64,000 nt of DNA from Thiemannella venezuelensis (GCF_014203605.1 NZ_JACHJJ010000019.1:62001-126000); one strand, 5' to 3'; shown: positions 8,901-17,139, counted from the stretch's first letter. Made by a program: numbers and translations. The notes: generated from the sequence alone by a model not told the origin.

Positions 8901-9073
8901 CGCGACCGGACCCGCCAGTTCCGGAGGGCCATCCCTCCGCCCTTCCTGGCGGCCCGCGGCCCGAGATCCCGGCCCTGGGCGACGGCGGCTGGGGCGTTGG
9001 CCGGCTCAGACCTGAGCTCGCTGGGGATTGACGCTGTCCTCACTGGGCTTCCGCTGCCTCTCCTCGGACCCAC
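5936..9073 (-). CDS. cvnA: Conservon 1 sensor histidine kinase-like protein CvnA
   Basis: Predicted up to 1045 residues. TM1 lies near residues 58-79 and an extracytoplasmic sensing domain of the nitrate/nitrite-sensor type extends to TM2 near 368-393. A HAMP segment (RSLVKPLRKLR), the H-region LDHLATRMRRNSENLLVL near 516, and a HATPase domain with VHLVAELVENA and VTDLGIGM follow. A long Pro/Ser/Ala-rich linker with MPS repeats precedes the conserved terminus (LPKRVPKANLVPG, then VRNRLASFQRGVRQGR). The GTG at 9073 is the longest start. An ATG at about 8932 (MALRNWRVRSRL), with AGGAAGG upstream, is equally plausible. Confidence 0.93.
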   Translation of the reverse strand: MGPRRGSGSPVRTASIPSELRSEPANAPAAVAQGRDLGPRAARKGGGMALRNWRVRSRLIILIAIPTIAMIVLGGLRVIASISSAAEYERVRAGAELAAALSELAHELEGERDLSARFVAQGRPAGGQERLKEQHEVVDRAAGAVGGRLDLILGGDDADDFGERGRTELSQVRNRIDELGSMRKTALETQLPAQPTISMYTRTITDLLALHDDIVQGVTDQVLAGGAHAFGALARAKAQASEERAILAVALAARRFTSESLDAFVAARAGRDSELATFKAEATVAQKQLFDDTVSSQKKDRAESMRLRALVLAGADAPLVRVDVSQRGAGDQATWFDAASDVITRMREVEKEVAGTVITRSQALQESEQRSALIAGGLTALLLLLLLAVTAIIARSLVKPLRKLRTEALSVAGQRLPDTVQKLRETGDMSAAEVVPIGVASNDEIGEVARAFDEVHREAVRLAGEEASLRSNVNAMFVNLSRRSQTLVERQLALIENLEQGEQDEERLGSLFRLDHLATRMRRNSENLLVLAGQEPARRWSQPIPLIDVVRASLSEVESYERVDLRISGGVAVAGTSVNDVVHLVAELVENAISFSPRETKVIVSSNRIDGGGVMISVTDLGIGMTGEELAQANWRLANPPVVDVSVSRRMGLFVVGRLALRHGIRVQLRQQDSGGLTAMVLLPENLLATVGAQMPGMGQPAGMPPAPQMGDWGAAVPSMPSMPSAPSMPSVSSMPSMPSLSPMDDRPPVLASPVTLDTARPAFSSFEAARQDFNSFDAGQGAAPFQSFSGSGGFGQSPVDTPWPGHVPAPGSGPGWPNVFAEEPGGPWPTGPMRGGDTGAWPDPAAPPGSRGFATAADSTGPLPAVHDSFPLEEEREEFLPIFAAVESDWFKKAEPLAPAGSFEDSGSFEGSGAPAPRERSEDLQETATVQAPLRSDAWSSPADAGWQAAKAASEPTLGGLTGSGLPKRVPKANLVPGAAPSGAGSAPQAPAPRATVSPEAVRNRLASFQRGVRQGRAVAKGEIGEDQAYPGPGRGPGTDRENR

Positions 9074-9504
9074 TCTTCGCGGGGGATCGCGTCACATCAA
9101 TTGATAAGCATGGGACGTCGATGCATCCATGGGGTAGAGGTTATTGGAGCACAACCGGAAGAGTTCGGCCAACGGCACATAAGACGCGGATTATCCATAA
9201 CCGTCACACACCCCCCAACCAGACACCGCTTCCGGTCCGGCAGAAAACCCGCGCAGAGGCGAACGGACATCCCTCTAGAGCACCCCATCATGGGACAAAA
9301 CCAACGACTGCCCACAAAGCGGGATAAGTCACATTATGACCGGTTTAGCCTGATAGGCGACATTTGTTATTCGGCTGATTCCCTCCGCTACTCTGATCCC
9401 CGATCGACACCCCCTTGATCATTCGCCTCCCGGGACCACCCCCCACACCGCCCCAGCGCCTCACCGAGTCCCGCCGAGGAGATCAATGCAGCTAAGGAGA
9501 GCTG
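9074..9504. other. Divergent intergenic region, conservon 1 / ABC importer
   Basis: About 430 bp, more AT-rich than its neighbours, separating cvnA (minus) from the importer (plus). It should hold promoters for both. A clear ribosome site AAGGAGAGCTG precedes the ATG at 9505. The short open frames here lack actinobacterial codon bias, and I see no gene, riboswitch or tRNA. Confidence 0.5.
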
Positions 9505-10491
9505 ATGAAGTTCAGACTCGCGAGCCGGGCCATCGTCGCAGGACTCGCCGCCGTACTGGCGCTCAGCGCCTGCGGGGGCTCGGACCCCGCCGACACGGCT
9601 GAAGCCGGCGCGGCGGGCGGGCTGGAGAAGGCCGAGATCACCATCGGCGCGCTGCCGATCCCCGACTCGGCCGCCCTCTACATCGCCAACGAGAGGGGCT
9701 TCTTCAAGGAAGAGGGCCTCACGGTGAAGATCGAGACCGTCCAGGGCGGCGCCCAGGCCCAGCAGAGCCTCATCGGCGGCTCGCTGGACGCCACGCAGAC
9801 GAACTACGTCTCGACCTTCCTCGCCGTCTCGGCGGGCAACAAGTTGAAGATCGTCTCTGACCTGTACCAGGCGACGCCCGACTCCTTCAACATCATGGTG
9901 CCGAAGGACTCCCCCATCAAGACGCCGGCCGACCTCAAGGGCAAGAAGATCGCGGTCAACAGCCAGAAGAACATCGGCACGCTGGCCGTCACCTCGGTTC
10001 TCAAGGCCCACGGCCTCACCGCCGAGGACGTCACCTTCCTGGAGTTCCCCTTCCCCGAGATGGCGGGCAAGCTCGAGCAGGGCATCGTCGACGCGGCCTG
10101 GATGACCGAGCCGCACCTGACCGCCGTCCAGAAGAACATCGGCGCCCAGAAGCTGGCCGACACCATGACCGGCCCCACCGCGGACTTCCCCATCGCGGGC
10201 GTGGTCGTCACCGAGGAGTTCCTGACCCAGCACCCGAAGACCGTCGCCGCCTTCCAGCGCGGGCTCGCCAAGGCCCAGCAGATCGCCGCCTCCGACCGCA
10301 AGGCCGTCGAGAAGATCCTGCCGACCTTCACCAAGATCGACGCCGCCACCGCCGCGGTCATCACGCTCGGCACCTTCCCCACCAGCCTCGACGAGACCCG
10401 CCTGCAGCGGGTCTCGGACCTGATGGTGGAGCAGGGCTACCTCAAGACCGCGGTCCCGGCCAAGTCCATCCTCCCGGGTGCCAACGGGTGA
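9505..10491 (+). CDS. ABC importer substrate-binding lipoprotein, SsuA/NrtA/TauA type
   Basis: Predicted 328-residue lipoprotein with a signal peptide and lipobox LALSACGG (Cys about residue 24). The mature part is a type 2 periplasmic binding fold of the NMT1/SsuA family (GALPIPDSAALYIANERGFF, then VQGGAQAQQSLIGGSLDA). Relatives bind sulfonates, nitrate, taurine or thiamine precursors; the ligand here cannot be read from sequence. It overlaps the first permease by 4 bp. A degraded paralogue lies at 15704-16073. Confidence 0.9.
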   Translation: MKFRLASRAIVAGLAAVLALSACGGSDPADTAEAGAAGGLEKAEITIGALPIPDSAALYIANERGFFKEEGLTVKIETVQGGAQAQQSLIGGSLDATQTNYVSTFLAVSAGNKLKIVSDLYQATPDSFNIMVPKDSPIKTPADLKGKKIAVNSQKNIGTLAVTSVLKAHGLTAEDVTFLEFPFPEMAGKLEQGIVDAAWMTEPHLTAVQKNIGAQKLADTMTGPTADFPIAGVVVTEEFLTQHPKTVAAFQRGLAKAQQIAASDRKAVEKILPTFTKIDAATAAVITLGTFPTSLDETRLQRVSDLMVEQGYLKTAVPAKSILPGANG

Positions 10492-11282
10492 TGACGGGAC
10501 GTTCCCTGCTCGACAACAGACTGCTCTGCGGCGCCATCGGCATCGCAGGGCTGTTCTGTGTCGCGGAGCTCGCCGGGCGGACCGGGCTCATCGACCCCAT
10601 CGTGTTCCCCCTGGCCTCCACGGTGGTCGGCCGCGCAGTCGAGCTGGCGGCGGACGGCGACTTCCTCGCCGACGTCGTCTCCACCCTGGGCGCCTGGGCG
10701 GCGGGCCTCCTGCTCACCGTCCTGATCGCCGTTCCCGTCGGCTTCCTGCTCGGCACCCTGCCGCGGGTGGAGTCCGCGCTCCGGCCCGTCCTGGAGTTCC
10801 TGCGCCCGATCCCGTCCGTGGCGCTGATCCCCCTGGCCCTGCTGCTGTTCTCCGACCGGTTCGACATGAAGGTCGCGGTGATCGTCTACGCCGCCTGGTG
10901 GCCGGTTCTGATCAACACCATGTACGGCCTCAGGGACGTCGACCCGCTGGCCAAGGAGACGCTGCGCAGCTTCGGTTTCGGGCCCTTGGCGGTGCTGTGG
11001 CGGGTGTCCCTGCCCAGCACGGCCCCGTTCATCGCCACCGGGGTACGGCTGGCCGCCGCGATCGCGCTGATCCTCGCGATCAGCGCCGAGCTGCTCGGAG
11101 GAGGCTCCAGCGGCATCGGCACGTTCATCCTGGAGTCCGGCAGCAGCACCGACGCGCTGGAGTACACCGTGGCGGCGACCATCTGGGCCGGGGCCATCGG
11201 AGTGATCTCCAACAGCCTGTTCACCCTGGCCGAGCGGCGGCTGTTCCACTGGCACCTGGCCCGTACGGAGGGGACGCGGTGA
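10488..11282 (+). CDS. ABC importer permease 1, SsuC/TauC type
   Basis: Predicted 264 residues with about six transmembrane helices and a BPD_transp_1 domain (SLPSTAPFIATGVRLAAAIA is the EAA loop region). The start is GTG or ATG at 10488/10491, overlapping the binding-protein stop. It pairs with the next gene, another permease of similar size, suggesting a heterodimeric channel rather than the usual SsuC homodimer. Confidence 0.88.
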   Translation: MMTGRSLLDNRLLCGAIGIAGLFCVAELAGRTGLIDPIVFPLASTVVGRAVELAADGDFLADVVSTLGAWAAGLLLTVLIAVPVGFLLGTLPRVESALRPVLEFLRPIPSVALIPLALLLFSDRFDMKVAVIVYAAWWPVLINTMYGLRDVDPLAKETLRSFGFGPLAVLWRVSLPSTAPFIATGVRLAAAIALILAISAELLGGGSSGIGTFILESGSSTDALEYTVAATIWAGAIGVISNSLFTLAERRLFHWHLARTEGTR

Positions 11283-12070
11283 TGCGGTTCCTGCGCGCCC
11301 TCGGCCGGCTGTGGCTGGTACCCGTCGTGCTGGTGGCGTGGGAGGCCGCCACCCGCCTGGCGGAGGACATCTTCTTCCCTCCTCCCACGACGATCGCGGC
11401 CCGCATGCACGAGATGTGGTTCTCCGGTCCCGCCGAGCGGCTCTGGCTCACCGACGCGGCCCTGGAGAACATCCCCACGAGCGTCGGCCGGCTCTTCGCC
11501 GGATGGCTGCTCGCGGGCGTGATCGGCGTCGTCCTCGGCGTCATGCTGGGGCGCTCGGCGCTGCTGTCCCGGTTCATCGACCCGCTCGTCCAGTTCGGGC
11601 GCGCCATCCCGCCTCCCGCCCTGCTTCCCTTCTTCCTCGCGCTGTTCTCCGTCGGCGCGCAGATGCAGATCGCCACGATCGTGTTCGGCATCGTCTGGCC
11701 GATCCTGCTCAACTCCAGTGACGGCGCGCGCCACGTCGACCGGCAGCACCTGGAGACCTCCACGGTCTTCGGGCTGTCGCGGAGCCAGCGGCTGTTCTGG
11801 GTCATCCTGCCCTCCGCGATGCCCAAGATCTTCGCGGGCCTGCGGCTCAGCCTGTCACTGGCGCTGATCCTGATGGTCATCTCCGAGCTGGTGGGCAGCG
11901 TCAACGGGATCGGCTTCCAACTCCTCGACGCCCAGAGGTCCTACGACCTGCCCGGCGTCTGGGGAACCATCGTGGTCCTCGGTGTTCTGGGATACCTGCT
12001 CAACTCGGTCTTTCTCGTGGCCGAGCGACGTGTGCTGTCCTGGCACCGCGGCGCCAACCGTACAACCTGA
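11282..12070 (+). CDS. ABC importer permease 2, SsuC/TauC type
   Basis: Predicted 262-residue permease beginning MRFLRALGRLWLVPVVLVAW. The ATG overlaps the TGA of permease 1 by one base. About six transmembrane helices and the EAA-like loop (FWVILPSAMPKIFAGLRLSL) are visible. It is clearly homologous to, but diverged from, permease 1. The longer open frame beginning at 10478 is a shadow through permease 1. Confidence 0.88.
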   Translation: MRFLRALGRLWLVPVVLVAWEAATRLAEDIFFPPPTTIAARMHEMWFSGPAERLWLTDAALENIPTSVGRLFAGWLLAGVIGVVLGVMLGRSALLSRFIDPLVQFGRAIPPPALLPFFLALFSVGAQMQIATIVFGIVWPILLNSSDGARHVDRQHLETSTVFGLSRSQRLFWVILPSAMPKIFAGLRLSLSLALILMVISELVGSVNGIGFQLLDAQRSYDLPGVWGTIVVLGVLGYLLNSVFLVAERRVLSWHRGANRTT

Positions 12071-12079
12071 GGACCCGCT

Positions 12080-12862
12080 GTGCTTGAGATCTCGAACCTG
12101 ACCCACGTCTACGGCGGCGGGCCCGGCGCCCACCACGCTCTGGGGGGCATCGACCTGAAGGTCGCCCAGGGCGAACTGGTGTGCATCGTCGGCCCCTCGG
12201 GATGCGGCAAGTCCACCCTGCTCCGCTCCATCGCCGGGCTCCTGCGTCCCACCGGCGGGACCGTGACCCTGGGAGGCAAGCCCGTCGAGCGGACGCCGGA
12301 CGACCTGGCCGTGGTCTTCCAGGACTACAGCCGCTCCCTCTTCCCCTGGATGTCGGTGGGCGACAACGTCGCGCTGCCGCTGCGGCGCAAGGGCATGGAC
12401 CGGCCGCGGCGGCGGGAGGCGGCGACGGAGGCGCTGGAGCAGGTCGGCCTGGCCGGGGCCGCGGGCAAGTACCCGTGGCAGCTCTCCGGCGGCATGCAGC
12501 AGCGCGTCTCCATCGCCCGCGCCCTGGCCTACCGGCCCGCCCTGATGCTGATGGACGAGCCCTTCGGCTCGGTCGACGCGCAGACGCGCGAGGACCTGGA
12601 GGACCTGACCCTGCGCGTCCGCAGCCACCACGACATGACGATCCTGCTCATCACCCACGACATCGACGAGAGCGTCTACGTCGGCGACCGGGTCGTGGTC
12701 CTGTCCAAGGCCCCCGCCACGGTCGCCGGCGACCTGCGGGTGGACCTGCCCGGCCCGCGCGACCAGATCACCACCCGGGAGAACCCCGCATTCGTGCACC
12801 TCCGTGCCGAGGTCGGCCGCCTGGTCCGCGGTATGCGGAACGACCCGGCCGTCTCTTCCTGA
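12080..12862 (+). CDS. ABC importer ATPase, SsuB/TauB type
   Basis: Predicted 260-residue nucleotide-binding subunit. Walker A is GPSGCGKSTL, the Q-loop region is VVFQDYSRSLFPWM, the signature is [15 protein letters not shown], Walker B is LMLMDEPFGSVD, and the switch His is in ITHDIDES. The FPWM and GGMQQR pattern is typical of the nitrate/sulfonate/taurine group. The start is a GTG nine bases after the permease stop. Confidence 0.91.
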   Translation: MLEISNLTHVYGGGPGAHHALGGIDLKVAQGELVCIVGPSGCGKSTLLRSIAGLLRPTGGTVTLGGKPVERTPDDLAVVFQDYSRSLFPWMSVGDNVALPLRRKGMDRPRRREAATEALEQVGLAGAAGKYPWQLSGGMQQRVSIARALAYRPALMLMDEPFGSVDAQTREDLEDLTLRVRSHHDMTILLITHDIDESVYVGDRVVVLSKAPATVAGDLRVDLPGPRDQITTRENPAFVHLRAEVGRLVRGMRNDPAVSS

Positions 12863-12882
12863 CGATCAGAGAGGACTTGCCA

Positions 12883-13890
12883 ATGGACGACCCACAGGCA
12901 CCGGTCTGGGACGCGATCGGCGGGGTCTCCCGGTTCGCCGCCCTGGCCGTGATGGCCGAACTGGGCTGCGCCGACCACCTGCGGGAGGGGCCGCTGAGCA
13001 CGGGCGAGCTGGCGGCCCGCTGCGGTGCCGACTCGCCGGCCCTCGGCCGGGTGCTCCGCCAGCTCGCCTCCATGGGGATCGTCGCGACGACGGCGCCGGG
13101 GGTGTACGAGCTGACCGAGGCGGGCGCCACGCTCCGCAGCGACGTGCCGAACTCGCTGCGTCCCGCCGTACGGATGATCGCCGAAGAGGGCTTCTGGTAC
13201 GGCGTGGGCATGCTCCCGCGGACCGTGAGCACCGGGAGGTCGGCCTTCGTCGAGCGGTTCGGGCCGCTGTACAGCGGCTACCTCAAGTCGAACCCCGCCG
13301 CGGGACGGCTGTTCGACGACTACATGGTGGCCCGGTCGTGGCCGTTCGCGGAAGCCGTGGCCTCCCGCTACGACTTCTCCGGCGTGCGGACCCTCGTCGA
13401 CGTGGCGGGCGGCAGGGGGCACGTGCTCGCCGCGGTGCTGAACGCCTATTCAAACGTGCGCGGCGTCCTGTTCGACCTGGAGCAGGTGGTCCCCGGCGCG
13501 CGGGAGTCCTTCGCGAAGGCCGGTCTTGAAGACCGGTGCGAATGCGTCAGCGGCGACTTCTTCGCCTCCGTCCCGGCCGGAGCCGACGCGTACATGCTGG
13601 GCAGCGTGGTCCACAACTGGTCCGACGAGGATGCGGTGCGGATCCTGCGCAACGTCCGGGAGGCCATGGCCGAGGACGGCCGGGTGCTGCTGGTGGAGTT
13701 CGTCGTGCCCGACGACGACGCCCCCCACGTCTCCAAGGACGTCGACATCCGCATGCTCGCCCTGTTCGGCCAGGGCATGGAGCGCAGCGCGTCGGAGTAC
13801 GGCGAGCTGCTCGGCAAGGCCGGGCTCCGCCTGAACCGGCAGATCGAGCTGACGGCCGGATCCAGCATCGTCGAGGCACTGCCCGTCTGA
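12883..13890 (+). CDS. SAM-dependent O/N-methyltransferase, PhzM-like (methyltransferase family 2)
   Basis: Predicted 335 residues. The N-terminal part (about 1-100) is the dimerisation winged helix of plant-type O-methyltransferases (AALAVMAELGCADHLREGPL). The Rossmann SAM site is LVDVAGGRGHVLAAVL near residue 170, and VHNWSDEDAVRILRNVREAM is the conserved acceptor-side region. The start ATG at 12883 has GAGAGGAC upstream, 20 bp after the ATPase, so it is likely the last gene of the importer operon. The acceptor is probably a phenolic or heteroaromatic compound. A PhzM-type role is suggested only by similarity and by the adjacent PhzS-like gene. Confidence 0.82.
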   Translation: MDDPQAPVWDAIGGVSRFAALAVMAELGCADHLREGPLSTGELAARCGADSPALGRVLRQLASMGIVATTAPGVYELTEAGATLRSDVPNSLRPAVRMIAEEGFWYGVGMLPRTVSTGRSAFVERFGPLYSGYLKSNPAAGRLFDDYMVARSWPFAEAVASRYDFSGVRTLVDVAGGRGHVLAAVLNAYSNVRGVLFDLEQVVPGARESFAKAGLEDRCECVSGDFFASVPAGADAYMLGSVVHNWSDEDAVRILRNVREAMAEDGRVLLVEFVVPDDDAPHVSKDVDIRMLALFGQGMERSASEYGELLGKAGLRLNRQIELTAGSSIVEALPV

Positions 13891-13901
13891 CCGGCCCGGT
13901 C

Positions 13902-13941
13902 CCGCGGCCGGCGGTGCGGGCGCCCGTACCGCCGGCCGCGG
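13902..13941. terminator. Bidirectional terminator hairpin between convergent genes
   Basis: A 14-bp perfect stem (arm starting CCGCGGCCGGCGGT) encloses CGGGCGCCCG, itself a palindrome, giving an almost uninterrupted 40-nt hairpin. It fills the 54-bp gap between the ends of the methyltransferase and the monooxygenase. Confidence 0.7.
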
Positions 13942-13944
13942 CGC

Positions 13945-15222
13945 TCAGTCCCCCGTCCCGGCGCCCCTCCCCCGCGCGTCCCGGACGACGCTCCAGGACG
14001 GGCGCTCGTTCAGGAGCGTGACGTCCGTGTCGGTCATCCGCCGCTGGCCGGCCGCCATCTCGGCGATCTCCTCGGCGGTGAGCACCTCGGAGACGTCCCC
14101 GAACCCCAGCGGGGCCCGCTCCCCCACCAGGGCGATGATCCGCTCCATGGGCATCTCGCGGTTGGCCAGGACCAGCGGGGTGGTGGCCGTCCTGCGCTCC
14201 TGCTCGTAGGCGGCCAGCCCCTCGACGGGGCCGGACGCGGCCAGCGAGCGCGCCAGCACCCGGGCGTCGAGCACGGCCTGCGAGCCGCCGTTGGAGCCGA
14301 CCGGGTACATCGGGTGGGCGGCGTCCCCGAGCAGGGTCACCCGGCCCCGGCCCCACGACGGCAGCGGATCCCGGTCCACCATCGGGTACTCCAGGATGCG
14401 CCCGGCCCCGGCGAGCAGCCCGGGGACGTCGAGCCAGGGGAGCCTCCAGTCCGCGAAGTGCGGCAGGACCTCCTCCAGCGCCCCCTCCCGGGACCAGTCG
14501 GCCGCCGGCACCTCCCCGCCGTCCCCCGTCTTCACCTCCGCGACCCAGTTGATCCGCCTGCGATCGGCGGAGACGGGGTAGGCGACGAACTTGCACGACC
14601 GGTTCGAGCCCACGACGGCCAGGGTGGACCCGTCCAGGAACGGCTCGCTCTCGGTGATCCCGCGCCACATCCGGACCCCGTTCCACAGCAGCGGCCCGCC
14701 GTCCGGATGGAGTCGTGCCCGTACGGCCGAGTGCACTCCGTCGGCCCCGACCAGCACGTCGGAGGCGAGGCCGAGCGCCTCTCCGGTCCGCACGTCCCTG
14801 AGCGAGGCGACGACCCCGTCCGAGCCCTCCACGACGTCCTCGAAGCACAATCCCGTCCGCACCGCCTCCGGTCCGAGCCGCTCGCGCACCGCGTCGAGCA
14901 GCAGCATCTGGAGCGCGCCCCGGTGGACGGAGTACTGCGGCCAGCGGTAACCGGCGGCCCTGCCCCGCGGCAGGGCGAGGATGGTGCCGCCGAAGCGGTC
15001 GGCGTAGGTCTGGAAGCTGGTCGCGACGCCGATCCCGGCGAGCCGGCCGCCCAGGCCGAGTTCGGTCAGCTCCCTGACCGCGTGGGGCTGGACGTTGATC
15101 CCCACGCCGAGCGGGCGCAGTTCCGCGGCGGACTCGGCGACCGTGCATCCGATCCCGGCGGCGTGCAGGCTGAGCGCGGTGGTGAGGCCGCCGATACCGC
15201 CGCCGATGACCAGGACGTGCAT
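13945..15222 (-). CDS. FAD-dependent aromatic monooxygenase, PhzS-like
   Basis: Predicted 425-residue class A flavoprotein hydroxylase using NAD(P)H and O2. The FAD dinucleotide motif is VIGGGIGGLTTALSLHAAG at the N-terminus, the DG motif is DVLVGADGVHSAVRARL near 175, and the GD motif is LLGDAAHPMYPVGSNGGSQA near 310. From memory, the blocks PLGVGINVQP, PQYSVHRGALQM and EYPMVDRDPLP resemble PhzS, the phenazine-1-carboxylate hydroxylase, more than generic salicylate hydroxylases. No core phenazine genes are in the window, so the substrate is open. Confidence 0.83.
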   Translation of the reverse strand: MHVLVIGGGIGGLTTALSLHAAGIGCTVAESAAELRPLGVGINVQPHAVRELTELGLGGRLAGIGVATSFQTYADRFGGTILALPRGRAAGYRWPQYSVHRGALQMLLLDAVRERLGPEAVRTGLCFEDVVEGSDGVVASLRDVRTGEALGLASDVLVGADGVHSAVRARLHPDGGPLLWNGVRMWRGITESEPFLDGSTLAVVGSNRSCKFVAYPVSADRRRINWVAEVKTGDGGEVPAADWSREGALEEVLPHFADWRLPWLDVPGLLAGAGRILEYPMVDRDPLPSWGRGRVTLLGDAAHPMYPVGSNGGSQAVLDARVLARSLAASGPVEGLAAYEQERRTATTPLVLANREMPMERIIALVGERAPLGFGDVSEVLTAEEIAEMAAGQRRMTDTDVTLLNERPSWSVVRDARGRGAGTGD

Positions 15223-15703
15223 GCGTTCCCCCGATACGTGCCGCGGCCCCTGCGCAGGGAGACCATTCGTGATCGTGACGACAATCGTCCGGCGATGACC
15301 TTATTGCCGATGCGAGGTCCGTGGCACCACATATGAGGTGAATCCCTGACGGCGTTCTCCTCGGCCGGGGTCTCTCCCTACCCGCGGATCGGGAAAAGAG
15401 CGACCGGAAATCCACCGCCGGTCCGCCAGGATAGGCGCACGGCAATTGAATGAGAATTCAGGAAATCGGGAAACGAGGAGGATCCGCCTCCTCGAACTCC
15501 CGTTATGTGGATCGCCCGCCGAGGGCCGTACTGATGCTCCGTTGAAAACGGGGGCGGCCGCCCCGCGCGGCGGAAAAGCCCCTGTGATCCACTACCGGGC
15601 GGAGGCTACGCTGATCCGCCGACCGCCCCGCCCGGACGGCACGATCCGCCGGATCCGGCGGGGCCGCGGGGAAGGCCTCGCGGAAAGCCGCGGGGAAGGC
15701 CCC
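15223..15703. other. Gene-free stretch upstream of monooxygenase and pseudogene
   Basis: About 480 bp. The part next to 15222 should contain the monooxygenase promoter (local AT-rich patch around 15265-15350). An open frame crosses 15446-15700, but its product is Arg/Gly-rich, resembles nothing and lacks a signal peptide. I see no gene. Confidence 0.4.
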
Positions 15704-16073
15704 GCGCCGGAGAAGGCGTACCTCACGGACCGACGCGCCCTCCCCGTGCCCGACGGCTCCGCCCTCTTCGTCGCCGAGCAGAGGGGCTTCTTCCGGGAGG
15801 CGGGCCTGACGGTGCGGAAGGAGATCGTCCAGGGCGGCGCCGCGGCGATCCCCACCCTGCTCAGCGGCACCCTGGACATCAGCATGGCCGACTACGTCTC
15901 CGCGTTCCCCGCCGCCGGGCCCTGGCCACGGCGCGGCGGCCATCAGGCTGGGCACCTTCCCGACCGGTCTGGACCCGCGGCGGCTGCAGCGCGTCGCCGA
16001 CGTGATGCTGGAGCAGGGGTATCTGAAGAGCGCGATCGACGCCAGGACCCTCGTCGCGGATCCCACCGGCTGA
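15704..16073 (+). pseudogene. Deletion-bearing remnant of an SsuA-type substrate-binding protein
   Basis: From 15704 the frame reads a copy of the binding protein encoded at 9505: LPVPDGSALFVAEQRGFF, then IVQGGAAAIPTLLSGTLDIS and ADYVSAF. At about 15920 it breaks. From 15936 a different frame continues with AAIRLGTFPTGLDPRRLQRV, then EQGYLKSAIDA and a TGA at 16071, matching the C-terminal ~45 residues of the same protein. About 190 central residues, the signal peptide and the reading frame are lost. This is a pseudogene of the importer's binding protein or a close paralogue. Confidence 0.85.
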
Positions 16074-16083
16074 CTCCGGCCGC

Positions 16084-16133
16084 CGTGCCGTCCCGGTCCT
16101 CCCGGCCGCGGGCCGGGCCCGGGACGGCACGGG
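16084..16133. terminator. Compound hairpin between pseudogene and cvnD2
   Basis: A 14-bp perfect stem (arms at 16084-16097 and 16120-16133) encloses an inner hairpin CCCGGCC/GGCCGGG. It ends at the base before the cvnD2 stop. It probably terminates conservon 2 transcription and anything entering from the pseudogene side. Confidence 0.65.
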
Positions 16134-16700
16134 TCAGACGCGGATGGTGAGGACGTGCTCGACCAGGGTGATCAGGGTCGACTTCACCGCGTCGCGGGAG
16201 CGCGCGTCGGTCCGGACGATCGGGATGTGCGGGGAGATCGTCAGGGCCTCCCGCACCTCCTCCGTGCCGTGCAGGTGGTCCCCGTCGAAGCCGTTGAGGG
16301 CGACCACGAAGGGCAGCCCGGCCTCCTCGAAGTAGTCGATCGCCGGGAAGCTGTCGGCCAGCCGGCGGGTGTCGACCAGCACGACCGCGCCGATCGCGCC
16401 CTTGACGAGGTCGTCCCACATGAACCAGAACCGGTGCTGCCCGGGCGTGCCGAACAGGTACAGGATCAGGTCCCGGTCCAGGGAGACCCGGCCGAAGTCC
16501 ATGGCCACCGTGGTGGTCCGCTTCGTCGGAATCTGCGAGAGGTCGTCGACCCCGGAACTGGCCTCCGTCATGACCGCTTCCGTGGTCAGCGGCATGATCT
16601 CGGAGACCGCGCCGACGAAGGTCGTCTTGCCGACACCGAAGCCGCCGGCGACCACGATCTTCGTCGACGTCATCCCGGCGTCAGAGCCTGCGAAGCCCAC
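16134..16700 (-). CDS. cvnD: Conservon 2 small GTPase CvnD
   Basis: Predicted 188-residue GTPase, paralogous to the other CvnD proteins here. P-loop GGFGVGKTT, switch TTTVAMDFGR, LFGTPGQHRFW, and NGFD at the base-recognition loop. I choose GTG at 16700 (VGFAGSDAGMTSTKIVV), inside the cvnC end, matching conservons 1 and 4. A longer start at 16742 exists but would extend further into cvnC. An internal ATG (MTSTKIVV) is possible. Confidence 0.92.
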   Translation of the reverse strand: MGFAGSDAGMTSTKIVVAGGFGVGKTTFVGAVSEIMPLTTEAVMTEASSGVDDLSQIPTKRTTTVAMDFGRVSLDRDLILYLFGTPGQHRFWFMWDDLVKGAIGAVVLVDTRRLADSFPAIDYFEEAGLPFVVALNGFDGDHLHGTEEVREALTISPHIPIVRTDARSRDAVKSTLITLVEHVLTIRV

Positions 16701-17049
16701 TGAGCACCCTTTCAAGCAAGTTGAGGTTCGGCTTTCCGGCATCCAGCGACGGATGGTGGATCTGCACCAGGCCCTCCGCCGCCATGTCCGCGATCAGCAC
16801 GCGGGTCACGCCCAGCGGCATGTGCAACATGGCCGAGACCTCGGCGACCGATCGTATCTGCCGGCACAACGAGGTGATCGCCTGGTACTCCGTGGAGAGC
16901 ATGGAGGGGTCCACCCCCGGAGCGGTCGCCGAGGAGACCAGCGCCTCGAGCGCGAGCTGCGTCCGAGGAGCGGTCCTTCCCCCGGTGACAGCGTACGGAC
17001 GAATCAAACGATTCCGTCCGCTCTTGGCCTGAGGCGGCGGCTCGTTCAT
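16681..17049 (-). CDS. cvnC: Conservon 2 DUF742 protein CvnC
   Basis: Predicted 122 residues, a short leader then the DUF742 core (IRPYAVTGGRTAPRTQLALE, then SVAEVSAMLHMPLGVTRVLI) and the tail LLERVLSGLRRL, whose codons also carry the cvnD ribosome site and start. It starts at the ATG at 17049, 90 bp downstream of cvnB. Confidence 0.92.
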   Translation of the reverse strand: MNEPPPQAKSGRNRLIRPYAVTGGRTAPRTQLALEALVSSATAPGVDPSMLSTEYQAITSLCRQIRSVAEVSAMLHMPLGVTRVLIADMAAEGLVQIHHPSLDAGKPNLNLLERVLSGLRRL

Positions 17050-17139
17050 CGGATGCTATCCCTCCTTCTCCATTGTTGTCCTGATGTTTCGTCAGTGACG
17101 CCCGCCCGCTGCCGGGGCGTCCGCCTGTCGCCGGGACGC

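Noticed and set aside
9074-9504. TPP or other riboswitch before the SsuA-type importer
   Set aside because: The conserved riboswitch core words are absent.
15446-16150. A single 234-residue gene covering the binding-protein remnant
   Set aside because: Similarity begins only at about 15704, has no signal peptide, and the true C-terminus continues in another frame, so it is a pseudogene.
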